From Oscillospiraceae bacterium (lineage in GTDB: Bacteria > Bacillota > Clostridia > Oscillospirales > Acutalibacteraceae), in assembly GCA_902780565.1 (NCBI GenBank), contig CACZGD010000069.1, positions 1-37,983 on the forward strand: a stretch of DNA of 37,983 bases, given 5' to 3'. The position numbers and the translations under genes were made by a program. The notes under the pieces were generated by a model. That model searched no databases. It saw nothing but the letters and a program-made list of their open reading frames with translations, and had not been told where the DNA came from. Positions 8,781 through 16,123 of this stretch are shown here, piece by piece. Each line of letters starts with the position of its first letter. Position 1 is the stretch's first letter.

Positions 8781-9594
8781 GCTTCAGTCCCTCCCCAAGC
8801 AGGCCCACGCCGAGCACCGCGACCAGCAGCACACCGCCGCAGGCGAGGGCGTACCACGGCGCGGCGGACAGCAGGCCCTGCGCTTCGCTCAACATATAGC
8901 CGAGGGAGGCGTCCGGCGGCGTGACCCCGATGCCGAGGTAGCTCATGCCCGCCTCCGCCAGCACGGCGTTTGAGAAGCCGATCGTGACCGCGGGCAGCAG
9001 CACGCGGCGTGTGTTCGGCAGCATATGCAGCAGCAGGACCCGCGGATCGGACGCGCCCTGCAGCCTTGCCGCCGTGACGTAGGGCTTTTGCCGCTCCCCC
9101 GCGAAGGCCGCGCGGCTGACGCGGGTGAAACTCGGCACGAACGCCAGCGAGAGCGCCAGCACGACGTGATACTTACCCGGTCCCAGCAGGCTGATGATCA
9201 GCAGCGCCGGCAGCATCGCCGGAAACGCCGTGAGCGTATCCGACAGCCGCATCAGGATCGCGTCCGCAGCGCCGCCGTAATACCCCGCGACCGCGCCGAG
9301 CAGGCTGCCCGCCGCGCCGCCGAGCGCCACGGTGAACAGGGCGACTGAAACGGTGGTCAGCGTCCCCTTCATCACACGGCTGAAGATATCCCGCCCGAAT
9401 TTATCCGTGCCGAAGAGATGCGAAAGCGACGGCGGCGAGAGCTTTTCGAGCCCGTTCATTTCGGTGGGGTCATAGGGGGTATAGAACGCGCCGATCAGCG
9501 TGAACAGCAGGACCGAAAGCGTGAGGACGAGCCCGAGGATCAGCAGGACTCTCCCGGCCCGGCCGCCGGAGCGCACGGCAATACGGTTACGCAT
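8773..9594 (-). CDS. oppC: Oligopeptide/dipeptide ABC transporter permease, OppC/DppC type
   Basis: This 273-residue inner-membrane permease begins with one helix (LLILGLVLTLSVLLFTLIGAF in two parts), followed by the LFGTDKFGRDIFSRVMKG segment that is diagnostic of OppC/DppC. About five more helices follow. The coupling-helix EAA-type region is VSRAAFAGERQKPYVTAARL. It forms the channel with OppB. It overlaps oppB by 8 bases and oppD by 8 bases. Confidence 0.9.
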   Translation of the reverse strand: MRNRIAVRSGGRAGRVLLILGLVLTLSVLLFTLIGAFYTPYDPTEMNGLEKLSPPSLSHLFGTDKFGRDIFSRVMKGTLTTVSVALFTVALGGAAGSLLGAVAGYYGGAADAILMRLSDTLTAFPAMLPALLIISLLGPGKYHVVLALSLAFVPSFTRVSRAAFAGERQKPYVTAARLQGASDPRVLLLHMLPNTRRVLLPAVTIGFSNAVLAEAGMSYLGIGVTPPDASLGYMLSEAQGLLSAAPWYALACGGVLLVAVLGVGLLGEGLKHA

Positions 9595-10540
9595 GGGACT
9601 TGCCTCCTCTCCTGCCCGGGTCGATCATGAGGTTCACTGCGTCCGCGAGCGCGCCGGAGACCAGCACGAAAAACGCGAGCATGACGATGACGGTGCACAC
9701 GACCGGATAATCCCGGTTGCCGATGGAGGCGACCAGCAGCCGCCCCACGCCCGGCACGCCGAAGACCTGCTCCACGATCACGCCGCTGCCGACCAGCTCC
9801 GCCATGGTCTGCGCCAGAAACGCCACGGTGGCGGGCAGGGCGTTTTTCAGCACGTGGCGCGTGAGCGCCTGCCGCCGGGTCGCGCCCCGCGCCATGGAAG
9901 CGCGCACGTAATCGCGCCCCAACTCCCCGGAAACGCTCATGCGCAGCATACGGGCGGTCATGGCGATGCGCGGCACAGCCAGCGCCAGCGCCGCGAAAAA
10001 CAGATAACGCACCGCGCCCAGCGGGTCCTCCGACAGCGCGGGGAAATCCCCGGGCGTGAAGGCGTGCAGCACGACGCCGAAGCCCCACGACAGCCCGATG
10101 CCCAGCACGAAGGGCGGGACCGCCATGATGAGCTGCTCAAAAAACGTGCGCACGGCAAGGACCGCCGGATGCTTCCAATGCGCGGAAAAAAGCCCCAAGG
10201 GGAGGCCGCAGACCGTGATAAGCAAAAACGCAAGCGCGCCTGTCACAGCCGTCGGCCCCAGCTTTGGGGCAAGAATCTCCCAGACCGGCTGGCGGTAGGA
10301 GAAGGAGACGCCGAAGTCCCCGGTCACGAAGCCGCCGAGCCAGCCGATATATCTTGTAAAAAACGGTTTGTCGAGTCCCAGCTCCGCCTGCAGCGCCTGC
10401 ACGCGCTGCTCCGTCGCCTGATCGCCGAGCATCGTCCTTGCGGGGTCGCCGTCGATCAGCTCGAAGGCGAGAAACACCAGGAAGGAAGTGAGCAGCAGGG
10501 TGAGCAGCAGCGAAGCCGTCTTTTTCAGGAGCGTTTTCAC
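9587..10540 (-). CDS. oppB: Oligopeptide/dipeptide ABC transporter permease, OppB/DppB type
   Basis: This 317-residue permease has an N-terminal helix, the family segment DGDPARTMLGDQATEQRVQ, and about five further helices. The EAA-type coupling loop is RDYVRASMARGATRRQALTRH, and the SGVIVEQVFGVPGVGRLLV region is typical of DppB. The start is GTG (10540), overlapping the oppA stop as GTGA, so translation is likely to be re-initiated from oppA. Confidence 0.9.
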   Translation of the reverse strand: MKTLLKKTASLLLTLLLTSFLVFLAFELIDGDPARTMLGDQATEQRVQALQAELGLDKPFFTRYIGWLGGFVTGDFGVSFSYRQPVWEILAPKLGPTAVTGALAFLLITVCGLPLGLFSAHWKHPAVLAVRTFFEQLIMAVPPFVLGIGLSWGFGVVLHAFTPGDFPALSEDPLGAVRYLFFAALALAVPRIAMTARMLRMSVSGELGRDYVRASMARGATRRQALTRHVLKNALPATVAFLAQTMAELVGSGVIVEQVFGVPGVGRLLVASIGNRDYPVVCTVIVMLAFFVLVSGALADAVNLMIDPGRRGGKSHA

Positions 10541-12090
10541 TGTCCGCTCCAGGACAGGGCGGCAACGTCCAGCACGTAAACGGGATAGAACGTCAGGCCC
10601 GTAAGCCCCTTGCGCACCGCCACCATATCCGCGAGATCCTGAATATACACCGACGCGGCGTTCTGGGCAAGGTTCTTTTCCATCTGTTTATAGAGGGCGA
10701 CCTGCTTTCCGTCGTCGAAGGTCTTCTGCGCCTCGGCGAACAGCCGGTCGTAGTCGGGATCGTTATAGTTGATGAAATTCTTGCCGTAATCGGAGACGAA
10801 GCGCTCCAGCATGGCGCGCGCCGTCATGGACGAAGCGTCCACGCCGATGACGGTGGACATGAATTTCCGCTCCGTATACACGTCGTCCACCCACACGCCC
10901 CATTCCACGGGGTCGATCTTCGCCTTCACGCCGATCTTGCCGAGCTGATCGACCAGCACCTCTGCCGTATCCATGTGCGGCTGATAGTTCGAGGGCACGG
11001 TGACGGTCATTTCAAAGCCGTCCGGATAACCGGCCTCGGCAAGCAGGGACTTCGCCTTCGCGGGGTCGTAGGAATAGGTATCCGTGAGCGAAGCGTCGAA
11101 ATATTTCGTGAACGCCGGATACATGGAGGAGCCGAGCAGCGTGCCGTGCCCGTCGAACGCAAGGTCCAGCAGCTTTTGCCGGTCCACGCCGTAGCACAGC
11201 GCCTGCCGCACGCGCAGGTCGTCGAAGGGCTTGACGGCGTTGTTGAGATACAGCGCCTGCACCAGATTCATGGTGCCCTCCCGGATCTCGAAATCCTCGG
11301 ACTTGACGGACGCCGCCTGCGTGACGGTCAGGTGGTTCACGAGATCCAGCGCGCCGGACTGCAGCCCGAGCAGCAGCCCCTCGGCGTTTTCGATGATCTT
11401 ATACGTCACCTTTTGAATATGCGCCTTTTCGCCCCAATAGTCGTCAAAGCGCTCCAGCACGATGTTGTCCAGCGCCTTGCGGGAGATGAATTTATAGGGA
11501 CCGGTGCCGACGGGCGCGGTCGCCTGTTCGGTATAATCCGCCGGGATGATCGCGAACGTGAGATAGGACAAAAACTCCGGGTTCGCCTCCGACAGCGTAA
11601 GGGTCAGTTCGTTTTCGCCGGTCGTTTCGGCGGTTTCGATCGCGGTCAGCGCCGGGATCAGCGCCTCGCCTCCGGTCTCGTCGCGGTTGCGGTCCAGCGA
11701 GTACAGCACGTCCCGCAGCGTCACGGCCGCGCCGTTATGGAATTTCACGTTTTCACGCAGGGTGATCCTCACCGTGGTCCCGTCGTTTTCCACGTCCACG
11801 GCCTTTGCGACGGCGGGAATGAGATTGCCGTCCGGATCGGGCTTCAGAAGCCCCTCGAATACGTTGAACATCACTTCTCTGGTCCCCGCCGCCACGGCGT
11901 AATGGGGGTCCAGACTCTCGTCGAGGTCCTGCGCGATGCCGACCGCGAGTTCGTTTGCGCTGCGCCGCGCGGCGGCGCCGTTTGCGTCCGTTCCGTCGTT
12001 CGTCCCGTTGTTTCCCTTGCTGCCGCAGGCGGTCAGCGTGAGAAGAAGGACGCACAGCGCCAGAACGATCGCCGTAAATTTCCTTTGCAT
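10537..12090 (-). CDS. oppA: Peptide-binding lipoprotein, family 5 solute-binding protein
   Basis: This 517-residue extracellular receptor delivers peptides to OppBC. The ATG at 12090 follows AAAGGAG by eight bases and starts a lipoprotein signal (LALCVLLLTLTACGS), with Cys at the lipobox. A Gly/Asn/Asp linker then leads into an SBP_bac_5 fold: GLLKPDPDGNLIPAVAKAV, LRENVKFHNGAAVTLRDVLYSLDR, GTGPYKF and RVRQALCYGVDRQ are all typical. It is the first gene of the operon, with its own promoter. Family 5 proteins bind di- or oligopeptides, nickel chelates or sugars, so peptide as ligand is inferred from family and operon type. Confidence 0.88.
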   Translation of the reverse strand: MQRKFTAIVLALCVLLLTLTACGSKGNNGTNDGTDANGAAARRSANELAVGIAQDLDESLDPHYAVAAGTREVMFNVFEGLLKPDPDGNLIPAVAKAVDVENDGTTVRITLRENVKFHNGAAVTLRDVLYSLDRNRDETGGEALIPALTAIETAETTGENELTLTLSEANPEFLSYLTFAIIPADYTEQATAPVGTGPYKFISRKALDNIVLERFDDYWGEKAHIQKVTYKIIENAEGLLLGLQSGALDLVNHLTVTQAASVKSEDFEIREGTMNLVQALYLNNAVKPFDDLRVRQALCYGVDRQKLLDLAFDGHGTLLGSSMYPAFTKYFDASLTDTYSYDPAKAKSLLAEAGYPDGFEMTVTVPSNYQPHMDTAEVLVDQLGKIGVKAKIDPVEWGVWVDDVYTERKFMSTVIGVDASSMTARAMLERFVSDYGKNFINYNDPDYDRLFAEAQKTFDDGKQVALYKQMEKNLAQNAASVYIQDLADMVAVRKGLTGLTFYPVYVLDVAALSWSGQ

Positions 12091-12186
12091 AAAGCATGCT
12101 CCTTTCATCATAGCCCAAATGGGTCCATGTGCGGCGGTCGCCCGCCAAAATCGGAAATGGGGATCTTCGGTCATTGACCGCGGTAT

Positions 12187-12224
12187 AGTATAAAGGAAAA
12201 TTCCCCCTTTTGCAAGAGGGAATT
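12187..12224 (-). promoter_or_regulatory. opp promoter with overlapping operator-like palindrome
   Basis: On the minus strand TTGCAA (12210-12215) and TATACT (12187-12192) are 17 bases apart. Across the -35 lies the inverted repeat AATTCCC (12199-12205) and GGGAATT (12218-12224). The same kind of site, sharing TTTTGCAAGRGGGAA, overlaps the -35 of the GPH symporter promoter at 33514-33533, which suggests one common regulator. Confidence 0.75.
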
Positions 12225-12259
12225 TACCGGATCGCCGATTTTGCGGCGGAAAAGCGGGG

Positions 12260-12569
12260 TCATTCGAGGGGGAAGCGCAGGGACGAGGGGATCGGCAGCC
12301 CGTACGTTTCGCCGTTTTCATCATGATCCCGGAAGCAGCAGAGCTGATAGGCCGACTGCCGGATCTCTATCGTTCTTTCCACGGCTTCGGAATACCCTTC
12401 GTCTGAACGGGTCGGCAGCGCACACCAGCGCGCGCTTCTTGTTGACCTGTTTTCGGGGCTTTGCCCGCCGAACGTCGTCCCATTCCGGCGGCGCGTTGAA
12501 CGAGCCGCCGCAGACCGGGCAAAACGCCTGCCCGTCCGCGACTTCGGCTCCGCAATAGGGACAATTCAT
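12260..12569 (-). pseudogene. Zinc-ribbon protein gene with a frameshift
   Basis: The gene starts at 12569 after AAGGAG and encodes a zinc ribbon (CPYCGAEV then FCPVCGGSF, two CxxC pairs). The open frame continues to a stop at 12321, but from about residue 55 its text becomes Arg-rich and unlike a protein. Shifting frame by one base near 12403-12440 gives a natural-looking ending, SDEGYSEAVERTIEIRQSA onwards through DHDENGETYGLPIPSSL, and a stop at 12260-12262. Joined, the product would be about 102 residues. This is either a true one-base indel or a sequencing error. Function unknown; such proteins are small metal-binding adaptors. Confidence 0.7.
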
Positions 12570-12611
12570 GCAAATCGACTCCTTTTCTGCGCCTGAGCGC
12601 CTGATAGCTTT

Positions 12612-12640
12612 ATTTTACAAAAGTTTGCGGTGCGATGCAA
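12612..12640 (-). promoter_or_regulatory. Promoter of the zinc-ribbon gene
   Basis: On the minus strand TTGCAT (12635-12640) and TAAAAT (12612-12617) are separated by 17 bases, about 43 bases before the start codon. Confidence 0.65.
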
Positions 12641-12678
12641 GCGATCCGGCATGAACGGTCGGATTTCGGTATAACCGG

Positions 12679-12713
12679 CAAAAGACGGCGCCCTCGCACG
12701 GAGAGCGCCGTCT
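12679..12713 (-). terminator. Terminator after the flavin reductase-like gene
   Basis: AGACGGCGC (12683-12691) pairs with GCGCCGTCT (12705-12713). On the minus strand the hairpin is followed by a run of T. It lies 15 bases after the stop of the gene at 12728. Confidence 0.85.
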
Positions 12714-12727
12714 GTTTGATCTTCTGC

Positions 12728-13306
12728 TTATTCTTCGCCCTTGTAAAGGCCTGCGCCTGCGTTCCACGCCTTGCCGACGCGTTCGCCGATCGTGTAATAG
12801 CCGTTGCGGAACTGGTCGAACAGGATGGCGTTCAGCTTGGAGGGGCGCACCTTGCCGGTTTCGTCCAGCACCGCCTCGTCCGCGAGGACATTGACGATCT
12901 TGCCGACGTAGCAGTGCAGGGTCTCGGAATTGACCTCCTCCACGAACTCGCACTCCATCGTGAGCGGGAATTCCTCGATCACGGGGGCGTTCACGCGCTC
13001 GCTCTTCACGGCGGTCAGGCCCGTGCGCTCGAACTTGTCTTCCATCTTGTTGCCGGAGGCGATGCCGAAGAAATCCGCTTCCTTCATGTGGGCGTGGTCC
13101 GCCAGCGCCACGGTGAAGGCCCCGGTCTTGTGCATATTCGAGACCGTCTTTCTGTCCCCGCCGAGGAACAGGGTGATCTGATCCATGTCGCTGATCATGC
13201 CCCAGGCGGCGTTCATCACGTCCACCTTGCCGTTCTCGTCGTAGGTGCCGATCATCAGCACCGGCATCGGGAACACGGCGGGCAGCGCGCCGAGAGATTT
13301 TTTCAT
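12728..13306 (-). CDS. Flavin reductase-like FMN-binding protein
   Basis: This 192-residue protein has the flavin reductase-like split-barrel fold (DIM6/NTAB type): an N-terminal PMPVLMIGTYDENGKVDVMNAAW segment in two parts, the DRKTVSNMHKTGAFTVAL strand-turn that contacts FMN phosphate, and a conserved ending near LLYK-type GAGLYKGEE. It probably binds FMN and passes electrons to another protein or small molecule. The ATG at 13306 follows AAGGAG; the longer open frame to 13477 is rejected because it would run back through the promoter. It is transcribed away from the fumC-hdr-frd operon from a divergent promoter. Confidence 0.82.
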   Translation of the reverse strand: MKKSLGALPAVFPMPVLMIGTYDENGKVDVMNAAWGMISDMDQITLFLGGDRKTVSNMHKTGAFTVALADHAHMKEADFFGIASGNKMEDKFERTGLTAVKSERVNAPVIEEFPLTMECEFVEEVNSETLHCYVGKIVNVLADEAVLDETGKVRPSKLNAILFDQFRNGYYTIGERVGKAWNAGAGLYKGEE

Positions 13307-13340
13307 GGTGATGTTCTCCTTTTCGTTTGTTCTCAAAATC

Positions 13341-13369
13341 AGTTTAACAGAAAACGCTGAAAAAAGCAA
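13341..13369 (-). promoter_or_regulatory. Promoter of the flavin reductase-like gene
   Basis: On the minus strand TTGCTT (13364-13369) and TAAACT (13341-13346) are separated by 17 bases. It is divergent from the operon promoter at 13472. Confidence 0.6.
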
Positions 13370-13471
13370 TAAAAAAGGCGGGACAAAAACACGCCCTGCC
13401 GCGCTTTTCCGCAAAATATCGCCGTTTGCGTCATTTTTCCGCAAACCGTTAAAAAAATAACAAATTTCCTG

Positions 13472-13500
13472 TTGCACTCATATAAATAATATATTATAAT
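13472..13500 (+). promoter_or_regulatory. Promoter of the fumC-hdr-flx-frd operon
   Basis: TTGCAC (13472-13477), a 17-base very AT-rich spacer and a perfect TATAAT (13495-13500). The only other strong signal before the terminator at 24967 is absent, so this promoter probably drives all eleven genes. The leader is about 63 bases and ends with GGAGG nine bases before the fumC start. Confidence 0.8.
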
Positions 13501-13569
13501 AATTGTGTATGTGTGCAAGCGCCCCTCGGCGCGTCCACGACAAATAATATACCTTGGAGGTACAAGCAT

Positions 13570-14827
13570 ATGGACTACAGAATCGAACACGACTCGATGG
13601 GTGAAGTCAAAGTCCCCGCCGACAAATACTGGGCGGCGCAGACCGAGAGAAGCCACGAGAACTTCAAGATCGGCGTCGGCATTGAGACCATGCCCCGCGA
13701 GATCACCCACGCCTTCGGCGTGCTGAAAAAGGCCGCCGCCATCGCGAACCACGCCCTGAAGCCCGAAAAGATGACCGACGAAAAGCTTGCCGCCATTTCG
13801 CAGGCCTGCGACGAGGTCATGAGCGGAAGCCTGAACGACCACTTCCCGCTCGTGGTCTGGCAGACCGGCTCCGGCACGCAGTCCAACATGAACGCCAACG
13901 AAGTCATTGCCAACCGCGGCAACGAGATCGCCGGCAAAAAGCTGCTGCACCCCAACGACGATATCAACATGAGCCAGTCCTCCAACGATACCTTCCCGAC
14001 CGCCATCTCCATCGCGGCGGTGCTGGGCATCGAGGATAAGCTCTTCCCGGCGCTCGATAAGCTGATCGGCACCTTCCTGCGCCTTGAAAAAGAGAACGAG
14101 GGCATTGTGAAGTCCGGCCGTACCCACCTGCAGGACGCGACCCCTATCACCTTCTCGCAGGAGATCAGCGGCTGGCGCACCTCTCTGGAAAAGGACAGAA
14201 GGCTGCTCGAGATCGCCCTGCCCGAGCTCAAGGAGCTGGCGCTGGGCGGCACGGCTGTGGGCACCGGCCTCAACGCCCCCAAGGGCTTTGACGTCAAGGT
14301 TGCCGAAGCGGTTTCCGAGATCACCGGAAAGGACTTCATCACCGCGCCCAACAAGTTCCACGCCCTCACCTCCAAGGATGAGATCGTGTTCGCGCACGGC
14401 GCGCTGAAGGCGCTGGCCGCGGACCTGATGAAGATCGCGAACGACATCCGCTGGCTTGCCTCCGGTCCCCGTCGACGTGGCCGTCGGCATGGCAGCAAGC
14501 CAGGGCAACTTCGAGCTGAACGTCTTTATGCCCGTGCTCATCTATAATTTCACCCAGTCCGTGCGCCTGCTGAGCGAGGCCATGGTCTCCTTCAACGACA
14601 ACTGCGTGGTCGGGATCGTCGCCGACAGGGAAAAGATGCACGATAACCTCCATCACTCCCTGATGCTGGTCACGGCGCTCAACCCCTACATCGGCTATGA
14701 AAACGCCGCCAAGACCGCGAAAAAGGCCTTCAAGGACAACATCTCCCTGAAAGAGGCCTGCGTGGAGCTCGGCTTCCTGACCGCGGAGCGCTTTGACGAG
14801 GTCTTCCATCCGGAGCAGATGGTTTAA
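13570..14827 (+). pseudogene. fumC: Class II fumarate hydratase (fumC) with internal out-of-frame deletion
   Basis: The start (13570, after GGAGG) opens a clear fumarase: QTGSGTQSNMNANEVIANR, MSQSSNDTFPTA, SGRTHLQDATPIT. Residues 1-301 end at LASGPR; then the frame shifts, and the true continuation (DVAVGMAASQGNFELNVFM) appears in another frame from 14474 to the stop at 14827, 117 codons. Comparison with the family shows about 40 codons missing between them (roughly 119 bases, not a multiple of three). The lost part holds the signature GSSxMPxKxN loop with the catalytic serine. The reading frame from the start ends early at 14547. The gene is therefore inactive as written, or the assembly collapsed here. 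The intact total, 418 plus about 40 residues, fits the family length. It is the first gene of the fumarate-reductase operon and would make fumarate from malate. Confidence 0.9.
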
Positions 14828-14902
14828 GCCGCGCTCCCCGCGGCTGACATCCCGTGCATCCGTCGCCGCGGGCGACCGATGCTTTCCCGCCGCGAAAGCG
14901 GC
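14828..14902 (+). other. Three consecutive intercistronic hairpins
   Basis: Between fumC and hdrB, the widest gap of the operon (101 bases), three small stems follow each other: GCCGCG with CGCGGC (14828-14844), GTCGC with GCGAC (14862-14876), and GCCGC-GAAA-GCGGC (14889-14902) with a GNRA-type tetraloop. No T-run follows, so they are not a normal terminator. They could be RNA-processing or stability elements separating fumC from the hdr genes on the message. Confidence 0.5.
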
Positions 14903-14928
14903 CAGACAACGAAAGGTTGAAAGAAAAC

Positions 14929-15711
14929 ATGGAGTTTTTATACTATCCGGGCTGTACGCTGAAAAATAAAGCCAAGGACCTGGACCTTTACGCCCGCCGC
15001 ACGGCCGAGGCCCTCGGCGTGACGCTGACGGAGCTTCCGGAATGGCAGTGCTGCGGCGGCGTGTATCCCCTGGGGCGGGACGAGATCGCGACGAAGCTTT
15101 CAAGCGTGCGTAATCTGATCGCCGCCCGGGACGCCGGACGGGATCTTGTGACCGTGTGCGCCGCCTGTCACAACGTGGTCAAGCAAGTGAACCACGACAT
15201 GGCGACGGACGATTACATCCGCACCCGCGTGAACAACTACCTGCAGCCCGAAACGCCTTACGAGGGTGAAACGCAGGTGCTGCACCTGCTGGAGGTGCTG
15301 CGGGACAAGGTGGGCTTTGACGCGATCCGGGAAAAGGTCGTGAAGCCCCTGACCGGCAGAAAGATCGGCGCCTATTACGGCTGCCTGCTGCTGCGTCCCT
15401 CGAAGGTGCTCGCCTTCGACGACCCCGAGAACCCCACGATCATCGAGGACTTTCTCCGCGCCCTCGGCGCAGAGCCCGTGATCTACGCCCAGCGCAACGA
15501 GTGCTGCGGCGCCTATGCGGCGATCGAAAACGAAAACGTCCCCAAAAAGCGCGCGGGCGCGGTGCTCTCGAACGCGAAAGCGAACGGCGCCGAGGAGCTG
15601 GTGACGGCCTGCCCGCTGTGTATGTACAATCTGAAAAAACAGGCCGACGGCACGGGCGTCAAGGTGACGTATTTCACCGAGCTGCTCGCCGAAGCGCTGG
15701 ACATTCGGTAA
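14929..15711 (+). CDS. hdrB: Heterodisulfide reductase subunit B-like protein, two CCG domains
   Basis: This 260-residue protein has two complete cysteine-rich CCG domains: Cys9, Cys41-Cys42, Cys77, Cys80 and Cys152, Cys192-Cys193, Cys228, Cys231. In methanogen HdrB these bind two non-cubane [4Fe-4S] clusters that reduce a disulfide. All ten cysteines are kept, so clusters should form. Bacteria of this kind are not known to have the methanogen heterodisulfide, so the acceptor is either another disulfide or, as the operon suggests, the FrdAB pair. The ATG at 14929 is chosen because the family begins MEFLYYPGCT; the upstream purine-rich ribosome site is weak. hdrC follows after 10 bases. Confidence 0.9.
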   Translation: MEFLYYPGCTLKNKAKDLDLYARRTAEALGVTLTELPEWQCCGGVYPLGRDEIATKLSSVRNLIAARDAGRDLVTVCAACHNVVKQVNHDMATDDYIRTRVNNYLQPETPYEGETQVLHLLEVLRDKVGFDAIREKVVKPLTGRKIGAYYGCLLLRPSKVLAFDDPENPTIIEDFLRALGAEPVIYAQRNECCGAYAAIENENVPKKRAGAVLSNAKANGAEELVTACPLCMYNLKKQADGTGVKVTYFTELLAEALDIR

Positions 15712-15721
15712 GGAGGACGGC

Positions 15722-16108
15722 ATGGAAAACAACAATTTGCGCGAACAGATCCTTTTTACCGCGAACGCGGACCCCAAAAAGTGCATGAAGTGCGGCAAGT
15801 GCTCCGGCGCCTGCCCAAACTATGACGAGATGGAATACCATCCGCATCAGTTCGTCTCCATGGTGCAGAACGGCGATATCGAGCCGCTGCTGAAAAGCGA
15901 GTCCCTGTATCTGTGCCTGACCTGCATGGTGTGCGTGGAGCGCTGCCCCCGCAACGTGCAGCCCGCCCGCTTTATCGAAGCGGTGCGCCTTGCGAAGATC
16001 CGGCAGCAGGGCGAAAACCGCCTGACCCCGCAACAGATCCCCGCAAAGATCGAAGAAGACACGCCCCAGCAGCTGCTGGTCAGCGCCTTCCGCAAATATA
16101 CGAAGTAA
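15722..16108 (+). CDS. hdrC: Heterodisulfide reductase subunit C-like ferredoxin protein
   Basis: This 128-residue protein carries two 4Fe-4S motifs, Cys21/24/27/31 (CMKCGKCSGACP) and Cys65/68/71/75 (CLTCMVCVERCP). As in HdrC it should wire the HdrA flavin centre to the HdrB clusters. Length is slightly below archaeal HdrC (about 180 residues). AAGGAGG precedes it, it lies 10 bases after hdrB and 15 before hdrA. Confidence 0.92.
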   Translation: MENNNLREQILFTANADPKKCMKCGKCSGACPNYDEMEYHPHQFVSMVQNGDIEPLLKSESLYLCLTCMVCVERCPRNVQPARFIEAVRLAKIRQQGENRLTPQQIPAKIEEDTPQQLLVSAFRKYTK

Positions 16109-16123
16109 AGGAGGAAACTGAAC

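Noticed and set aside
12390-12420. Programmed frameshift in the zinc-ribbon gene
   Set aside because: No slippery heptamer, stop codon or stimulatory structure is seen at the junction; an indel or sequence error is simpler.
13503-13518. TTGTG...TGCAA after the operon promoter as a Rex site
   Set aside because: Rex sites are TTGTGAAnnnnTTCACAA-like palindromes; the second half here does not match, so regulation by NADH/NAD+ via Rex is not supported by sequence.
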